Shown: positions 5,091-11,760, numbered from the stretch's first letter. The stretch is DNA of 21,182 nt from JAWXBM01 sp037968555 (GCA_037968555.1 JBBKVS010000338.1:1-21182), one strand, 5' to 3'. The notes: generated by a model not told the origin, from the letters alone. Made by a program: numbers and translations.

Positions 5091-5416
5091 TTAGTGAAAC
5101 TGACAAATATACCTACCGAGTTACTTGGTCTGAAGAGGATGGAGAGTTTGTGGGTTTGTGCGCAGAGTTTCCTGGCCTTAGCTGGTTGTCCTTGGACCCT
5201 GAAGAAGCGATTCGCGGGGTTCGGGCACTGGTTAAAGACAGCGTTGAGGACATGAGGCAAAACGGTGAGAAGATTCCAAAACCTATTTCCACACGCCAAT
5301 TTAGCGGCAAGTTCATGATTCGTGTTCCGCCTGAAGTTCATAGACAGTTGGCAACTGAAGCAGCGGAATCAGGTGTGAGCCTGAATCGAATTGCTAGCGC
5401 AAAGCTCGCACATTGA
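5087..5416 (+). CDS. hicB: Cassette 9: HicB-family antitoxin
   Basis: A 109-aa HicB antitoxin with the usual two parts: an N-terminal partial RNase H-like fold (YTYRVTWSEEDGEFVGLCAEFPGLSWLSLDPEEAIRGVRALVKDSVEDM, about residues 8-56) and a C-terminal ribbon-helix-helix (SGKFMIRVPPEVHRQLATEAAESGVSLNRIASAKLA, about 73-108). The E-F-P-G-L-S and D-P-E-E-A-I positions are the hallmarks. It overlaps hicA by 4 nt and is probably translated by coupling. The RHH is expected to bind the AGTGATAT repeats upstream. Confidence 0.93.
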   Translation: MISETDKYTYRVTWSEEDGEFVGLCAEFPGLSWLSLDPEEAIRGVRALVKDSVEDMRQNGEKIPKPISTRQFSGKFMIRVPPEVHRQLATEAAESGVSLNRIASAKLAH

Positions 5417-5420
5417 ACTC

Positions 5421-5483
5421 ACATAACAAATCATTCAACACGGACACCCACTACTTGGGTGCCGGTTAATTCAAACGTTAGGA
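5421..5483 (+). repeat. attC site 9 (63 bp)
   Basis: R'' is ACATAAC (5421-5427) and R' is GTTAGGA (5477-5483). The central stem is GGACACCCAC paired with TTGGGTGCC. Nearly a copy of attC 4. Confidence 0.92.
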
Positions 5484-5515
5484 ATCTCGCAGGACTGCGC
5501 ACTTAAGGAGAACTC

Positions 5516-5890
5516 ATGTTTGATCACGTCAAGTTCGGTGTCAGTGACTATGCAGCGAGCAAAGCGTTCTTCCTCGAGGCACTCGAACCGCTCGGCGTAG
5601 CTGTTGCCTCGGAGGGGCCGCCAACGTACGGTGTCGAGCTCTGCACGCAGGCGAAAGCTTCATTGTGCCTGTTTCAAACCGCGGAGAAGCCCGCTCATCT
5701 TCATTTGGCATTCACGGCGAAAAATCGACAGCAAGTCGAAGACTTCTATCGTTCGGCTCTGCAGGCAGGTGGCAAAGACAATGGTGCATCTGGTCTGCGG
5801 CCGAACTACAACGCGAACTACTATGCAGCCTATGTCATTGGTCCGGACGGGCACAACATTGAAGTAGTTTGTCACGAACCCGATGCCTAA
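5516..5890 (+). CDS. Cassette 10: VOC family protein (glyoxalase/dioxygenase fold)
   Basis: A 124-aa single-domain vicinal-oxygen-chelate protein. It starts with FDHVKFGVSDYAASKAFFLEALEPLGV (residues 2-28) and ends YAAYVIGPDGHNIEVVCHEPD (about 103-123), the paired beta-alpha-beta-beta-beta units of the fold. Metal-ligand candidates are His4, the His of HLHLAF (about 63) and Glu of NIEVVCH. VOC members include glyoxalase I, extradiol dioxygenases and antibiotic-binding proteins; the substrate cannot be told here. AAGGAG (5505-5510) lies 5 nt before the ATG. The stop is inside attC 10. Confidence 0.92.
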   Translation: MFDHVKFGVSDYAASKAFFLEALEPLGVAVASEGPPTYGVELCTQAKASLCLFQTAEKPAHLHLAFTAKNRQQVEDFYRSALQAGGKDNGASGLRPNYNANYYAAYVIGPDGHNIEVVCHEPDA

Positions 5891-5945
5891 CCATTCGTTC
5901 CAGCCGACCACCGCCTTCGGCGCCGGCTGAACTCAAACACTATAC
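5885..5945 (+). repeat. attC site 10, with damaged R' core
   Basis: R'' is GCCTAAC (5885-5891) and the GCCTTCGGC-type tip stem is intact. The R' core, however, reads ACTATAC (5939-5945) where GTTATAC is expected, so the invariant GTT is lost. The next cassette's R'' (GCCTTAAAAC, 6359-6368) is nearly complementary to GTTATACGGC, which indicates the ancestral core was GTT. Recombination at this site is probably disabled. Confidence 0.82.
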
Positions 5946-5986
5946 GGCTAATGACGCTAACTCCACCCTAGACGACAGGAGAAGAT

Positions 5987-6379
5987 ATGTCTCACTACAT
6001 TGATGGATTTGTTTTCCCTACAGCTAATGATCGTCTAGACGACTACAGGCCCCTGGCTGAAGCAGTAGCAGATATTTGGAAGGAGCATGGTGCGCTCGCC
6101 TACTATGAATACTCTGGCGATGATATGACGTTGGATGGAACGTGCTCATTCGTTGACGTACTTTCTGCGAGCGAGAATGAAACAATCGTGTTTGGATGGG
6201 TAGTTTTTGAATCACGCGAGGCACGTGATCGAGCGAACAAAAAGGTTTCGACTGACCCCAGGATGGAACAACTGATCACTTCTGTGGATTCAGGTTTTGA
6301 TCCTGAAAGAATGGCGTATGGGGGTTTTAGGTCACTAATTCAGCCTTCTGGCAAAGGTGCCTTAAAACATGAAGTTTAA
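5987..6379 (+). CDS. Cassette 11: DUF1428 family protein
   Basis: A 130-aa DUF1428 protein with the signature MSHYIDGFVFPTANDRLDDYRPLAEAVADIWKEHGALAYYEY and later FGWVVFESREARDRANKKVSTDPRM and FDPERMAYGGFRSLI. DUF1428 proteins have a ferredoxin-like (dimeric alpha-beta barrel) fold and no established reaction. AGGAGA (5976-5981) precedes ATG 5987 at good spacing. The last codons run into the next attC: R'' (6362-6368) is within the coding sequence and the stop TAA (6377-6379) lies in the attC left arm. The C-terminal tail (SGKGALKHEV) is therefore attC-encoded and unlike relatives. Confidence 0.92.
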   Translation: MSHYIDGFVFPTANDRLDDYRPLAEAVADIWKEHGALAYYEYSGDDMTLDGTCSFVDVLSASENETIVFGWVVFESREARDRANKKVSTDPRMEQLITSVDSGFDPERMAYGGFRSLIQPSGKGALKHEV

Positions 6380-6475
6380 GTCGCTCCCTGCGGTCACTCG
6401 GACGAAGCACCTGCGGTTCAAATGTGAATCACATTTGAATCCTCGGCTTCGTCGCTGCCTAACTTGGTGTTATGT
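6362..6475 (+). repeat. attC site 11 (114 bp, longest in the array)
   Basis: The R'' (TTAAAAC, 6362-6368) is imperfect; R' is GTTATGT (6469-6475). The interior has GACGAAGC (6401-6408) paired with GCTTCGTC (6446-6453), and inside that a perfect 10-bp stem with a 3-nt loop (6417-6426, 6430-6439). This cruciform is longer than at any other site in the window. Confidence 0.8.
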
Positions 6476-6534
6476 TCCAATTAATAAATTGACACATTGG
6501 TGTCACAATGAAACAAAATGAAGGAGACAAACCT

Positions 6535-6891
6535 ATGCCATATGTTGATGGATACGTGCTGGCTGTTCCGAGGAAGAACAGGCCGGAGTACATACAGCTT
6601 GCGGAAGAGTCAGCCGTTGTATTCAAAGCCCATGGTGCTTTGTCTGTCGTAGAAAATTGGGCAGATGATGTTCCTGACGGTGAGATTACTTCTCTGCCCA
6701 TGGCTGTTAAGTGTGAGGAAGGAGAGGACGTTGTTTTTTCGTGGATCATTTGGCCATCTCGAGAAGCCCGGGATGTTGGAAATAAAGCTGCGATGAATGA
6801 TCCTCGATTGCAAGATTGGGATTTAAGCAAGATGCCCTTTGATGGAAAGCGAATGATATTTGGTGGATTTAACACAATTGTGGAACTTTAG
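6535..6891 (+). CDS. Cassette 12: DUF1428 family protein, second
   Basis: A 118-aa DUF1428 protein: MPYVDGYVLAVPRKNRPEYIQLAEESAVVFKAHGALSVVENWADDVPDGEITSLPMAV, then VVFSWIIWPSREARDVGNKAAMNDPRL and FDGKRMIFGGFNTIVEL. It aligns end to end with the cassette 11 protein but is distant from it. This one is the more typical member (MPYVDGY opening, FGGF ending). ATG 6535 is chosen because AAGGAG (6521-6526) stands 8 nt before it; ATG 6508 would add nine residues absent from the family. A perfect -35 TTGACA (6489-6494) has no good -10 behind it. It is the last cassette of the array. Confidence 0.93.
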   Translation: MPYVDGYVLAVPRKNRPEYIQLAEESAVVFKAHGALSVVENWADDVPDGEITSLPMAVKCEEGEDVVFSWIIWPSREARDVGNKAAMNDPRLQDWDLSKMPFDGKRMIFGGFNTIVEL

Positions 6892-6909
6892 TTTTCCATT
6901 CAGCCGGTC

Positions 6910-6990
6910 ACATAACAAAACGTTTAGGTACTTTCCGGCGCTACGTGCCTCCACCGGACCCAAAAAGGCTGCGCCTTTCCAGTTCTTAAG
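6910..6990 (+). repeat. attC site 12, truncated; distal end of the array
   Basis: The left half is a normal attC (R'' ACATAAC 6910-6916, L'' block, TTCCGG/CCGGAC arms). After that the sequence continues with a small hairpin (AAAGGC-TGC-GCCTTT, about 6964-6978) and shows no L'/R' half: there is no GTTRRRY core in 6980-7010. No further attC follows in the window, so the array ends here. Confidence 0.75.
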
Positions 6991-6991
6991 A

Positions 6992-7188
6992 CTGGCTGGA
7001 TCGCCTGGACGCTTGCCTTGTTTGGTTTGTCGGGGCTGCTTTTCATGATCCGTGTTGCACCGTTGCAGCGCCACAGCAATTGCGGTTTATATTTACGCTG
7101 ATAGAACTGTTATTCAGCGATGGCTTTGAAGATAATCCATAACTTGCGCTGCCGGGTCCGCGCCCGGCTCAAGGAGGCGGGGAGTGAG
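6992..7188. other. Junction between array and chromosome, no gene seen
   Basis: There is no supportable gene. A hairpin GCCGGG-N6-CCCGGC (7151-7168) lies in the leader of the next gene, just before its ribosome-binding site, and could affect its translation. The frame opening at 7120 and reading into the next gene is judged a non-used extension. Confidence 0.5.
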
Positions 7189-7611
7189 ATGAGAATTCAT
7201 ACTGTGCGGCCACTTGCTGTGCTGTTACTGGCAGTAGCCGCCATGCTGCCTGCGTGTACAAGCCTTGGGTATCAAGCCTGCGCCGATGGCCAGCGCAGGA
7301 TGACGACTGAGCATCTCTACTTTGGCGTGGATAAACCCGATGGAGAAGTAACGCCGGAAGATTGGCGCGGTTTTCTCAGCGAAACCGTCACGCCCCGGTT
7401 TCCGCAGGGCCTTTCGGTCTGGCAGGCCTCGGGGCAGTGGAAATCCGAGGCCGGGCCGATCATTCATGAAGATTCCTACGTGCTGGATATCGTGCACGAG
7501 GAAAACGCCATAGCCGAGCAGGCCATCCTGGATATTGTGACTGCCTACAAATCGCAGTTTCAGCAAGAGGCGGTGCTGCGGGTCAAGGATTCGGCCTGTG
7601 TTTCCTTCTGA
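7189..7611 (+). CDS. DUF3574-like lipoprotein
   Basis: A 140-aa predicted lipoprotein. The N-terminus MRIHTVRPLAVLLLAVAAMLPAC is a signal sequence with a lipobox (LPAC, Cys about residue 23). The mature part has EHLYFGVDKPDGEVTPEDWRGFLSETVTPRFPQGLSVWQASGQWKSEAGPIIHEDSYVLDIVH, the DUF3574 pattern (function unknown). ATG 7189 was chosen because it begins the signal peptide and has GGAG (7181-7184) and AAGGAGG (7171-7177) upstream; the frame is open from 7120, but those 23 residues would bury the signal. It is the first chromosomal gene after the cassettes, with base composition like the rest of the right side. Confidence 0.85.
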   Translation: MRIHTVRPLAVLLLAVAAMLPACTSLGYQACADGQRRMTTEHLYFGVDKPDGEVTPEDWRGFLSETVTPRFPQGLSVWQASGQWKSEAGPIIHEDSYVLDIVHEENAIAEQAILDIVTAYKSQFQQEAVLRVKDSACVSF

Positions 7612-7691
7612 CTCCGAATTGCTTCCCTGCGTATTAGGCTTTCATTCAGTACGCCAAAAAAGATGATCAGAAGCACTGTGCACAATAAGAG

Positions 7692-8222
7692 CTAATTTTT
7701 CTTCGGTATGGTCACCAATTGCACATTGCGGTTCTTGCGGGATTTGATAATGTTCAGGTTGGTCACGCGGCCATCTTTGGTGAATCCTATCTGGGTCATG
7801 ACCGATGCTGCTTGTGCAGAGCCTACTTCGGTCCAGCCTGCGGCCGTCATTTGTTCCCGCAGCAGCTCAAGCGCCTCTTCAACAGTTGCGGTGGTTGTGG
7901 CAGTGAGCATGAATCCTCCGTCCATGGGTGCGGCCGACATGATGGACCACTCATCAGGCACAGCAACATCTCGCGGAAAATCATCAGGTAATTTCGGGTT
8001 CCTGCCTGCTTGTGCGTCGTTGGTCTGGGCGACCACCGCACTGGTGACCTCGCTCATATCCCTCAATGTGACATCGGCATCGGCTGCATGTTCTTGGGCC
8101 GCGTCTTCGATCTGTTTTTCCCTGTTTTCATTGTCCTTGCCCCCGCAGGAAGCCAACAAAATGGTTGTGCCAGCAATCGCCAATAAATTGGTAATTCTGA
8201 TCATTCCAGCTCCTTTCTTCAT
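7692..8222 (-). CDS. Predicted lipoprotein of unknown family
   Basis: About 176 aa. The N-terminus has ITNLLAIAGTTILLASCGG, a signal peptide with lipobox LASC, so the Cys would be lipidated. It is followed by a charged linker (KDNENREKQIEDAAQEHAADAD). The C-terminal domain begins LPDDFPRDVAVPDEWSIM and continues with MTAAGWTEVG and FTKDGRVTNLNIIKSRKNRNVQLVTIPKK, a small alpha/beta domain often seen in periplasmic lipoproteins with no assigned role. Two starts are possible, ATG 8222 (AAGGAG with 9-nt spacing) and ATG 8204 (AAGGAG with 5-nt spacing); both leave the lipobox intact. A long frame on the opposite strand is a shadow. Confidence 0.82.
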   Translation of the reverse strand: MKKGAGMIRITNLLAIAGTTILLASCGGKDNENREKQIEDAAQEHAADADVTLRDMSEVTSAVVAQTNDAQAGRNPKLPDDFPRDVAVPDEWSIMSAAPMDGGFMLTATTTATVEEALELLREQMTAAGWTEVGSAQAASVMTQIGFTKDGRVTNLNIIKSRKNRNVQLVTIPKKN

Positions 8223-8507
8223 GAGTTCGATCTCCTTTGTACTATTCAGTAAATCCAATGACATCGCGGGACATCACCGGTGTAAGTGACCGCAATGTCC
8301 TCCCCAAGTTTCATGCTCTCTGAAGTATCGACGTTGGCCAGGGCCCGGCTGATGGTGCTCCTGGGTGCGAAATTCGAGTGTAAAACATTTATACTGCCGT
8401 GCTACTTTCGAATAAGCGCTTCGGGCTTTCACCCGCTTTAGGCTCACCCCCAACTCAAGATGCCTTGAAAGACCGATTCATTTCGGGCTAGGGCTCGGTA
8501 TGCACTG

Positions 8508-10085
8508 ATGATTTTCAATCTGTTTGTCAAAAAGAACGGTAACTGGAAAGACGATTCACTTTCCGGTTTGACGGTGGCGCTGGCCCTGGTGCCCGAAGCG
8601 ATAGCCTTTTCCTTTATTGCCGGAGTCGATCCTATTGTCGGTTTGTGGTCGGCGGTGTTTCTGGGTTTGATCACTTCCGCTTTTGGCGGCCGCCCCGGCA
8701 TGATTTCAGGCGCCACCGGTGCAATTGCGGTGGTCGTGGCAAAAGTGGTTGAGATAGGCAATGCCACCGGTTTGGAGCAGGGCGTTGATAATCTGGGCAT
8801 GCAGTACCTGGTGGCTACGCTGGTGCTGGCGGGCGTGATCCAGGCTTTGGTGGCCGTATTGAAATTGGGGCGCTTTATCCGGCTGGTACCACACCCGGTG
8901 ATGATGGGCTTTGTTAACGGCCTGGCTATCCTGATTCTGCTGGCCCAGTTTGACTCTTTTCGGGCCGTCGACGGTAGCTGGTTACCTTCGCTGCAACTGA
9001 TGGTGATGGGTGGTTTGGCTTTGTTCACCATGGCCGTGATCCAGTTTTTCCCGAAAATCACCCAGGCCATTCCTTCCATCCTGGTTGCCATCCTGGTGGT
9101 TACTCTGTTGAGTTTCTTCAATCTGGTCGATACCAAAACCGTGGGCGATGTGCTGTTTGAAGGTACGGGCAGTGCGCAGCTCAGCGGATTGCTACCCATG
9201 CTGGCCTGGCCGCAGGACATTATCTGGAACAGAGAAACCATGCTGCTGATTGGTGGTGTTGCCGCCACTGCTGCCATGGTGGGCCTGATCGAATCACTGA
9301 TGACCTTGCAGTTGATTGATGACCTGACGGAAACCCGCGGTCAGGGTAATCGGGAATGTTTCGCGCAGGGCAGTGCCAACGTACTGTCGGGTTTGTTTGG
9401 CGGCATGGGCGGTTGCGCCATGATTGGCCAGAGCCTGATCAATATCAAATCCGGTGGTCGTGGTCGTACTTCTGGTTTGGTTGCGGCCGGGGCCCTGATG
9501 GTATTGATCATGGTGGGTGGGCCGGTGATCACTTCCATTCCGATTGCAGCACTGGTCGGCGTGATGTTCATGGTGGTTATCGGCACTTTTGAATGGGCTA
9601 CTTTCAGCACCGTTGGCAAAGTGCCAGCCTCTGAAATTCTGGTCATCGTGGTGGTCACACTGATCACGGTGGTGATGCACAATCTGGCGCTGGCCGTGCT
9701 GGTGGGAGTCATTGTGTCCGCACTGGTGTTTGCCTGGGAAAGTGCCCAGCACGTGTACCTCAATCCGCATGACACGGCAGAGGGCGAACGTATCTACAAC
9801 CTTCAGGGCGTGCTGTATTTTGGCTCGGTGCGGGAGTTTTCCGAGCGCATGTCACCGGCTACCGATCCGGATGATGTCATCATTGATTTCAAAGAAGCAC
9901 GCGTGGCAGATTATTCCAGCATGGAAGCCCTGAACGCTTTGACCGAGCGTTATCGTGTTGCCGGCAAGCGCTTGCGTTTGCGGCACCTCAGTCCCGAGTG
10001 TCGTAAGCTGATTACAACGGCCGGCCATCTGATTGTGATTGAAGAGGCTGAAGACGATCCACATTATTCCTTGGCCCGACTATAG
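8508..10085 (+). CDS. SulP family anion transporter with STAS domain
   Basis: A 525-aa SulP (SLC26-like) permease. The membrane part opens with DSLSGLTVALALVPEAIAFSFIAGVDPIVGLWSAVFLGLITSAFGGRPGMISGATGAIAVV (about residues 15-75), the SulP signature that includes the substrate-site helices; about 11-14 hydrophobic segments follow to about residue 420. LRETGQGNRE-type text around 270-280 (DDLTETRGQGNRECFAQG) is also typical. The C-terminal STAS domain (about 430-520) has ARVADYSSMEAL, the conserved D-x-S region. The transported anion (sulfate, bicarbonate or another) cannot be told. There is no strong SD upstream of ATG 8508. No sulfate assimilation genes are adjacent. Confidence 0.93.
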   Translation: MIFNLFVKKNGNWKDDSLSGLTVALALVPEAIAFSFIAGVDPIVGLWSAVFLGLITSAFGGRPGMISGATGAIAVVVAKVVEIGNATGLEQGVDNLGMQYLVATLVLAGVIQALVAVLKLGRFIRLVPHPVMMGFVNGLAILILLAQFDSFRAVDGSWLPSLQLMVMGGLALFTMAVIQFFPKITQAIPSILVAILVVTLLSFFNLVDTKTVGDVLFEGTGSAQLSGLLPMLAWPQDIIWNRETMLLIGGVAATAAMVGLIESLMTLQLIDDLTETRGQGNRECFAQGSANVLSGLFGGMGGCAMIGQSLINIKSGGRGRTSGLVAAGALMVLIMVGGPVITSIPIAALVGVMFMVVIGTFEWATFSTVGKVPASEILVIVVVTLITVVMHNLALAVLVGVIVSALVFAWESAQHVYLNPHDTAEGERIYNLQGVLYFGSVREFSERMSPATDPDDVIIDFKEARVADYSSMEALNALTERYRVAGKRLRLRHLSPECRKLITTAGHLIVIEEAEDDPHYSLARL

Positions 10086-10143
10086 ATGGATGTGTGGCAA
10101 GAATTTGCGCATCCTGATGTGAGGTGCACCAGAGGACCAGTTT

Positions 10144-10539
10144 ATGCCCACTTTATTTGATACGTTCGCAGTCCTGAAACCGGGACTCGGTGTTGATCAG
10201 TTGGCAGTCACACCTACGCTTTATGAGTAGCTGGATAAGCGCTACGATGGATTTCGATCGCATGCATTGGTATCCGCTCATTCTTTCACCGAGGACTGGG
10301 GTGTGTGGGAGCAGCATCCAGCGGGTGACGAGATTGTGGTGTTGCTTACTGGCAAGGCGGAGTTAGTCCTGCGGCAGGATTCCGGCGATCAAGCCATGCT
10401 GCTAGCTGAGCCGGGGGGCTTTGTTGTCATTCCTCAGTCCACCTGGCATACCGCACGGTTTTCGGAGCCGTCAACCATGCTGTTTATTACGCCAGGTGAA
10501 GGCACCAGGAATGAGTCAGAACCGAGTGCCGGAGCTTAA
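10144..10539 (+). pseudogene. Cupin-domain protein gene interrupted by an in-frame TAG
   Basis: Read from ATG 10144 (AGAGGA about 8 nt upstream), the frame gives MPTLFDTFAVLKPGLGVDQLAVTPTLYE, then TAG at 10228-10230, then LDKRYDGFRSHALVSAHSFTEDWGVWEQHPAGDEIVVLLTGKAELVL, GGFVVIPQSTWHTARF and MLFITPGEGT to a TAA. Ignoring the TAG it is a complete 131-residue single-domain cupin: motif 1 is W-x-x-H-P-x-x-D-E-(x)-V-x-L-x-x-G and motif 2 is P-x-x-x-W-H. A single substitution (GAG or CAG to TAG) would explain it. The fragment from TTG 10267 could only make the barrel core. Whether the gene is dead or the base is an error cannot be decided here. Confidence 0.8.
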
Positions 10540-10655
10540 GGCAAGCCACATTGTGGTGTATGCCAGGACTTGAAGATGCCGACTGCTGCTGGATATTCCG
10601 GAACACCCGGCTGGGCCAATTGGCAACTTCAAACCCCTGAACGACAGGAGCAATC

Positions 10656-11072
10656 ATGGCTGAAAACAAAACCAGGGCAACAGATGCCAGCGTTGATGAA
10701 TACATAGCCGCAATTACATCTGAGGAACGGCGCAGTGACTGCCAGGTCTTGATCAAACTGATGTCCAAAGTGACCAAAGCGCCACCCGTAATGTGGGGAA
10801 CCAGCATTGTTGGTTTCGACAGCTATCACTACAAATATGAAAGCGGACGAGAGGGTGATATGGGCGCCACCGGGTTTGCCTCGCGCAAAGGCGATATCAG
10901 CGTTTACCTGGTGGCCAGTGGAAAGAACCAGGAGGCGCTGCTGGCCAAACTCGGCAGGCACAAGATGGGCAAGTCCTGCCTGTACATACGCCGGCTCAGT
11001 GAAATCGATATGAAAGTACTGGAACGGCTGATTGTCGAGTCAGTGGCTGAAGTCAAACGGCGCTACGGCTAA
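10656..11072 (+). CDS. DUF1801 domain protein
   Basis: A 138-aa protein matching DUF1801 (YdhG/IscX-like fold). Landmarks: TDASVDEYIAAITSEERRSDCQVLIKLMSKVTKAPPVMWGTSIVGFDSYHYKYESGREGDM (about residues 9-69), GFASRKGDISVYLV, and LGRHKMGKSCLYIRRLSEIDMKVLERLIVESVAEV towards the end. The GTSIVGF and KMGKSCLYI blocks are diagnostic. Function is unknown in the family. AGGAG (10644-10648) lies 7 nt before ATG 10656. It sits 116 nt after the broken cupin gene; those bases hold no clear gene. Confidence 0.9.
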   Translation: MAENKTRATDASVDEYIAAITSEERRSDCQVLIKLMSKVTKAPPVMWGTSIVGFDSYHYKYESGREGDMGATGFASRKGDISVYLVASGKNQEALLAKLGRHKMGKSCLYIRRLSEIDMKVLERLIVESVAEVKRRYG

Positions 11073-11116
11073 GGCGCTTGCCCGAATACTGAGCAGAAAA
11101 AACGTGCGATTTCGGC

Positions 11117-11416
11117 ATGGCTAATGCCGTGAATGACCAGGTAGTTTTTTCCGAACCACTGCAGGGCCGCGAGGCCATCCGCGGTATGTTCGAACTGGAG
11201 TTCTCACGCGCCACCATGGTCTGCATCGAAGAACGCATTTATGAAAGCGGCGATACCGCGATATTGCAGTGGACCGATCCCATTGGACTGCGAGGTTGCG
11301 GATTTTTTCAGATCGTCAACAATGAAATTGTTCACCAGCGCGGCTATTTTGATCAGCTCAGCTTCTTCAAGGCGCAGGGCCTGCCCGTACCCGATGACTA
11401 TCTCAACGCTTCTTGA
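11117..11416 (+). CDS. SnoaL-like (NTF2-fold) protein, N-terminally short
   Basis: A 99-aa ORF with the body of a SnoaL/ketosteroid-isomerase-like domain: VFSEPLQGREAIRGMFELEFSRA, then ILQWTDPIGLRGCGFFQIVNNEIVHQRGYFDQLSFFKAQGLP. Family members usually have about 25-30 extra residues before the VVFSEPLxGREAI segment (the first helices with a YxxxxNxxD-type start). Those are missing: the frame closes at a TGA (11090-11092) just upstream and no SD precedes ATG 11117. It is therefore probably a truncated remnant, though a short functional form cannot be excluded. It overlaps the next ORF by 23 nt. Confidence 0.65.
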   Translation: MANAVNDQVVFSEPLQGREAIRGMFELEFSRATMVCIEERIYESGDTAILQWTDPIGLRGCGFFQIVNNEIVHQRGYFDQLSFFKAQGLPVPDDYLNAS

Positions 11417-11711
11417 TCCGGCATCCTCAGATGCTGAGTTGGCAAAGGCGGCAATGACCTTGGCCAATGGCACTGGTGTGGTCATGCTGGATGGACAACT
11501 GATTTTAAGTGCGAACTCTTCGCGCTTGATCTGCGAGGTACTCGATCCTGAGCCATCTGCTCATCGCTGCGTACATGAATACGAAGTGCTGCTGGAGAAT
11601 GCGCAGCTGGAGCTGCAATCGTCACGGTTGAATGAGCTGCTTCCGGATTTACCGCAAACCTGGCGGGTGGTTAAAGCGGGTGAATCAGAAACGACGGTAT
11701 TGTGGCCCTAG
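11394..11711 (+). CDS. Hypothetical protein, unrecognised
   Basis: A 105-aa ORF beginning MTISTLLDPASSDAELAKAAMTLANGTGVVMLDGQLILSANSS and ending LPDLPQTWRVVKAGESETTVLWP. It has no signal peptide or membrane segment, and I recognise no family. Codon use and the amphipathic LLENAQLELQSSRLNELL stretch (about residues 62-79) make it look coding. The ATG at 11394 lies inside the end of the SnoaL-like ORF, so it would be read by translational coupling; there is no clear SD. The open frame actually reaches back to 11241, but that part is antiparallel to good SnoaL coding sequence. It could be real or part of the decayed region. Confidence 0.5.
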   Translation: MTISTLLDPASSDAELAKAAMTLANGTGVVMLDGQLILSANSSRLICEVLDPEPSAHRCVHEYEVLLENAQLELQSSRLNELLPDLPQTWRVVKAGESETTVLWP

Positions 11712-11760
11712 CAGTCCACCGGGACTGGAGCACCTTTTCGCTGCAACAACACCCAGCAAA

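Noticed and set aside
460..6475. Reading the repeated palindromes as intrinsic terminators or REP elements
   Set aside because: They have R''/R' cores, fixed orientation and position after each gene, no U-tract, and complementarity with cassette ends, all of which are attC properties.
6489..6517. Promoter for the cassette 12 gene
   Set aside because: The -35 TTGACA is perfect, but no acceptable -10 is found at 15-19 bp spacing.
7120..7188. N-terminal extension of the DUF3574-like lipoprotein from ATG 7120
   Set aside because: It would put a basic 23-residue segment before a clean lipoprotein signal peptide, and a ribosome site stands directly before ATG 7189.
8366..8395. Promoter of SulP from TATACT at 8390-8395
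   Set aside because: The -10 is good, but there is no credible -35 at the right distance and the leader would be over 100 nt; left unassigned.
8444..9277. Long ORF of 277 codons on the minus strand opposite the SulP gene
   Set aside because: It is antiparallel to a full-length, unmistakable SulP permease, is Ser/Thr/Ala/Pro-rich in the way third-position shadows are, and has no domain.
10228..10230. TAG as a pyrrolysine codon in the cupin gene
   Set aside because: No PYLIS-like context or pyl genes are visible, and the residue is not one where pyrrolysine is known; a point mutation is simpler.
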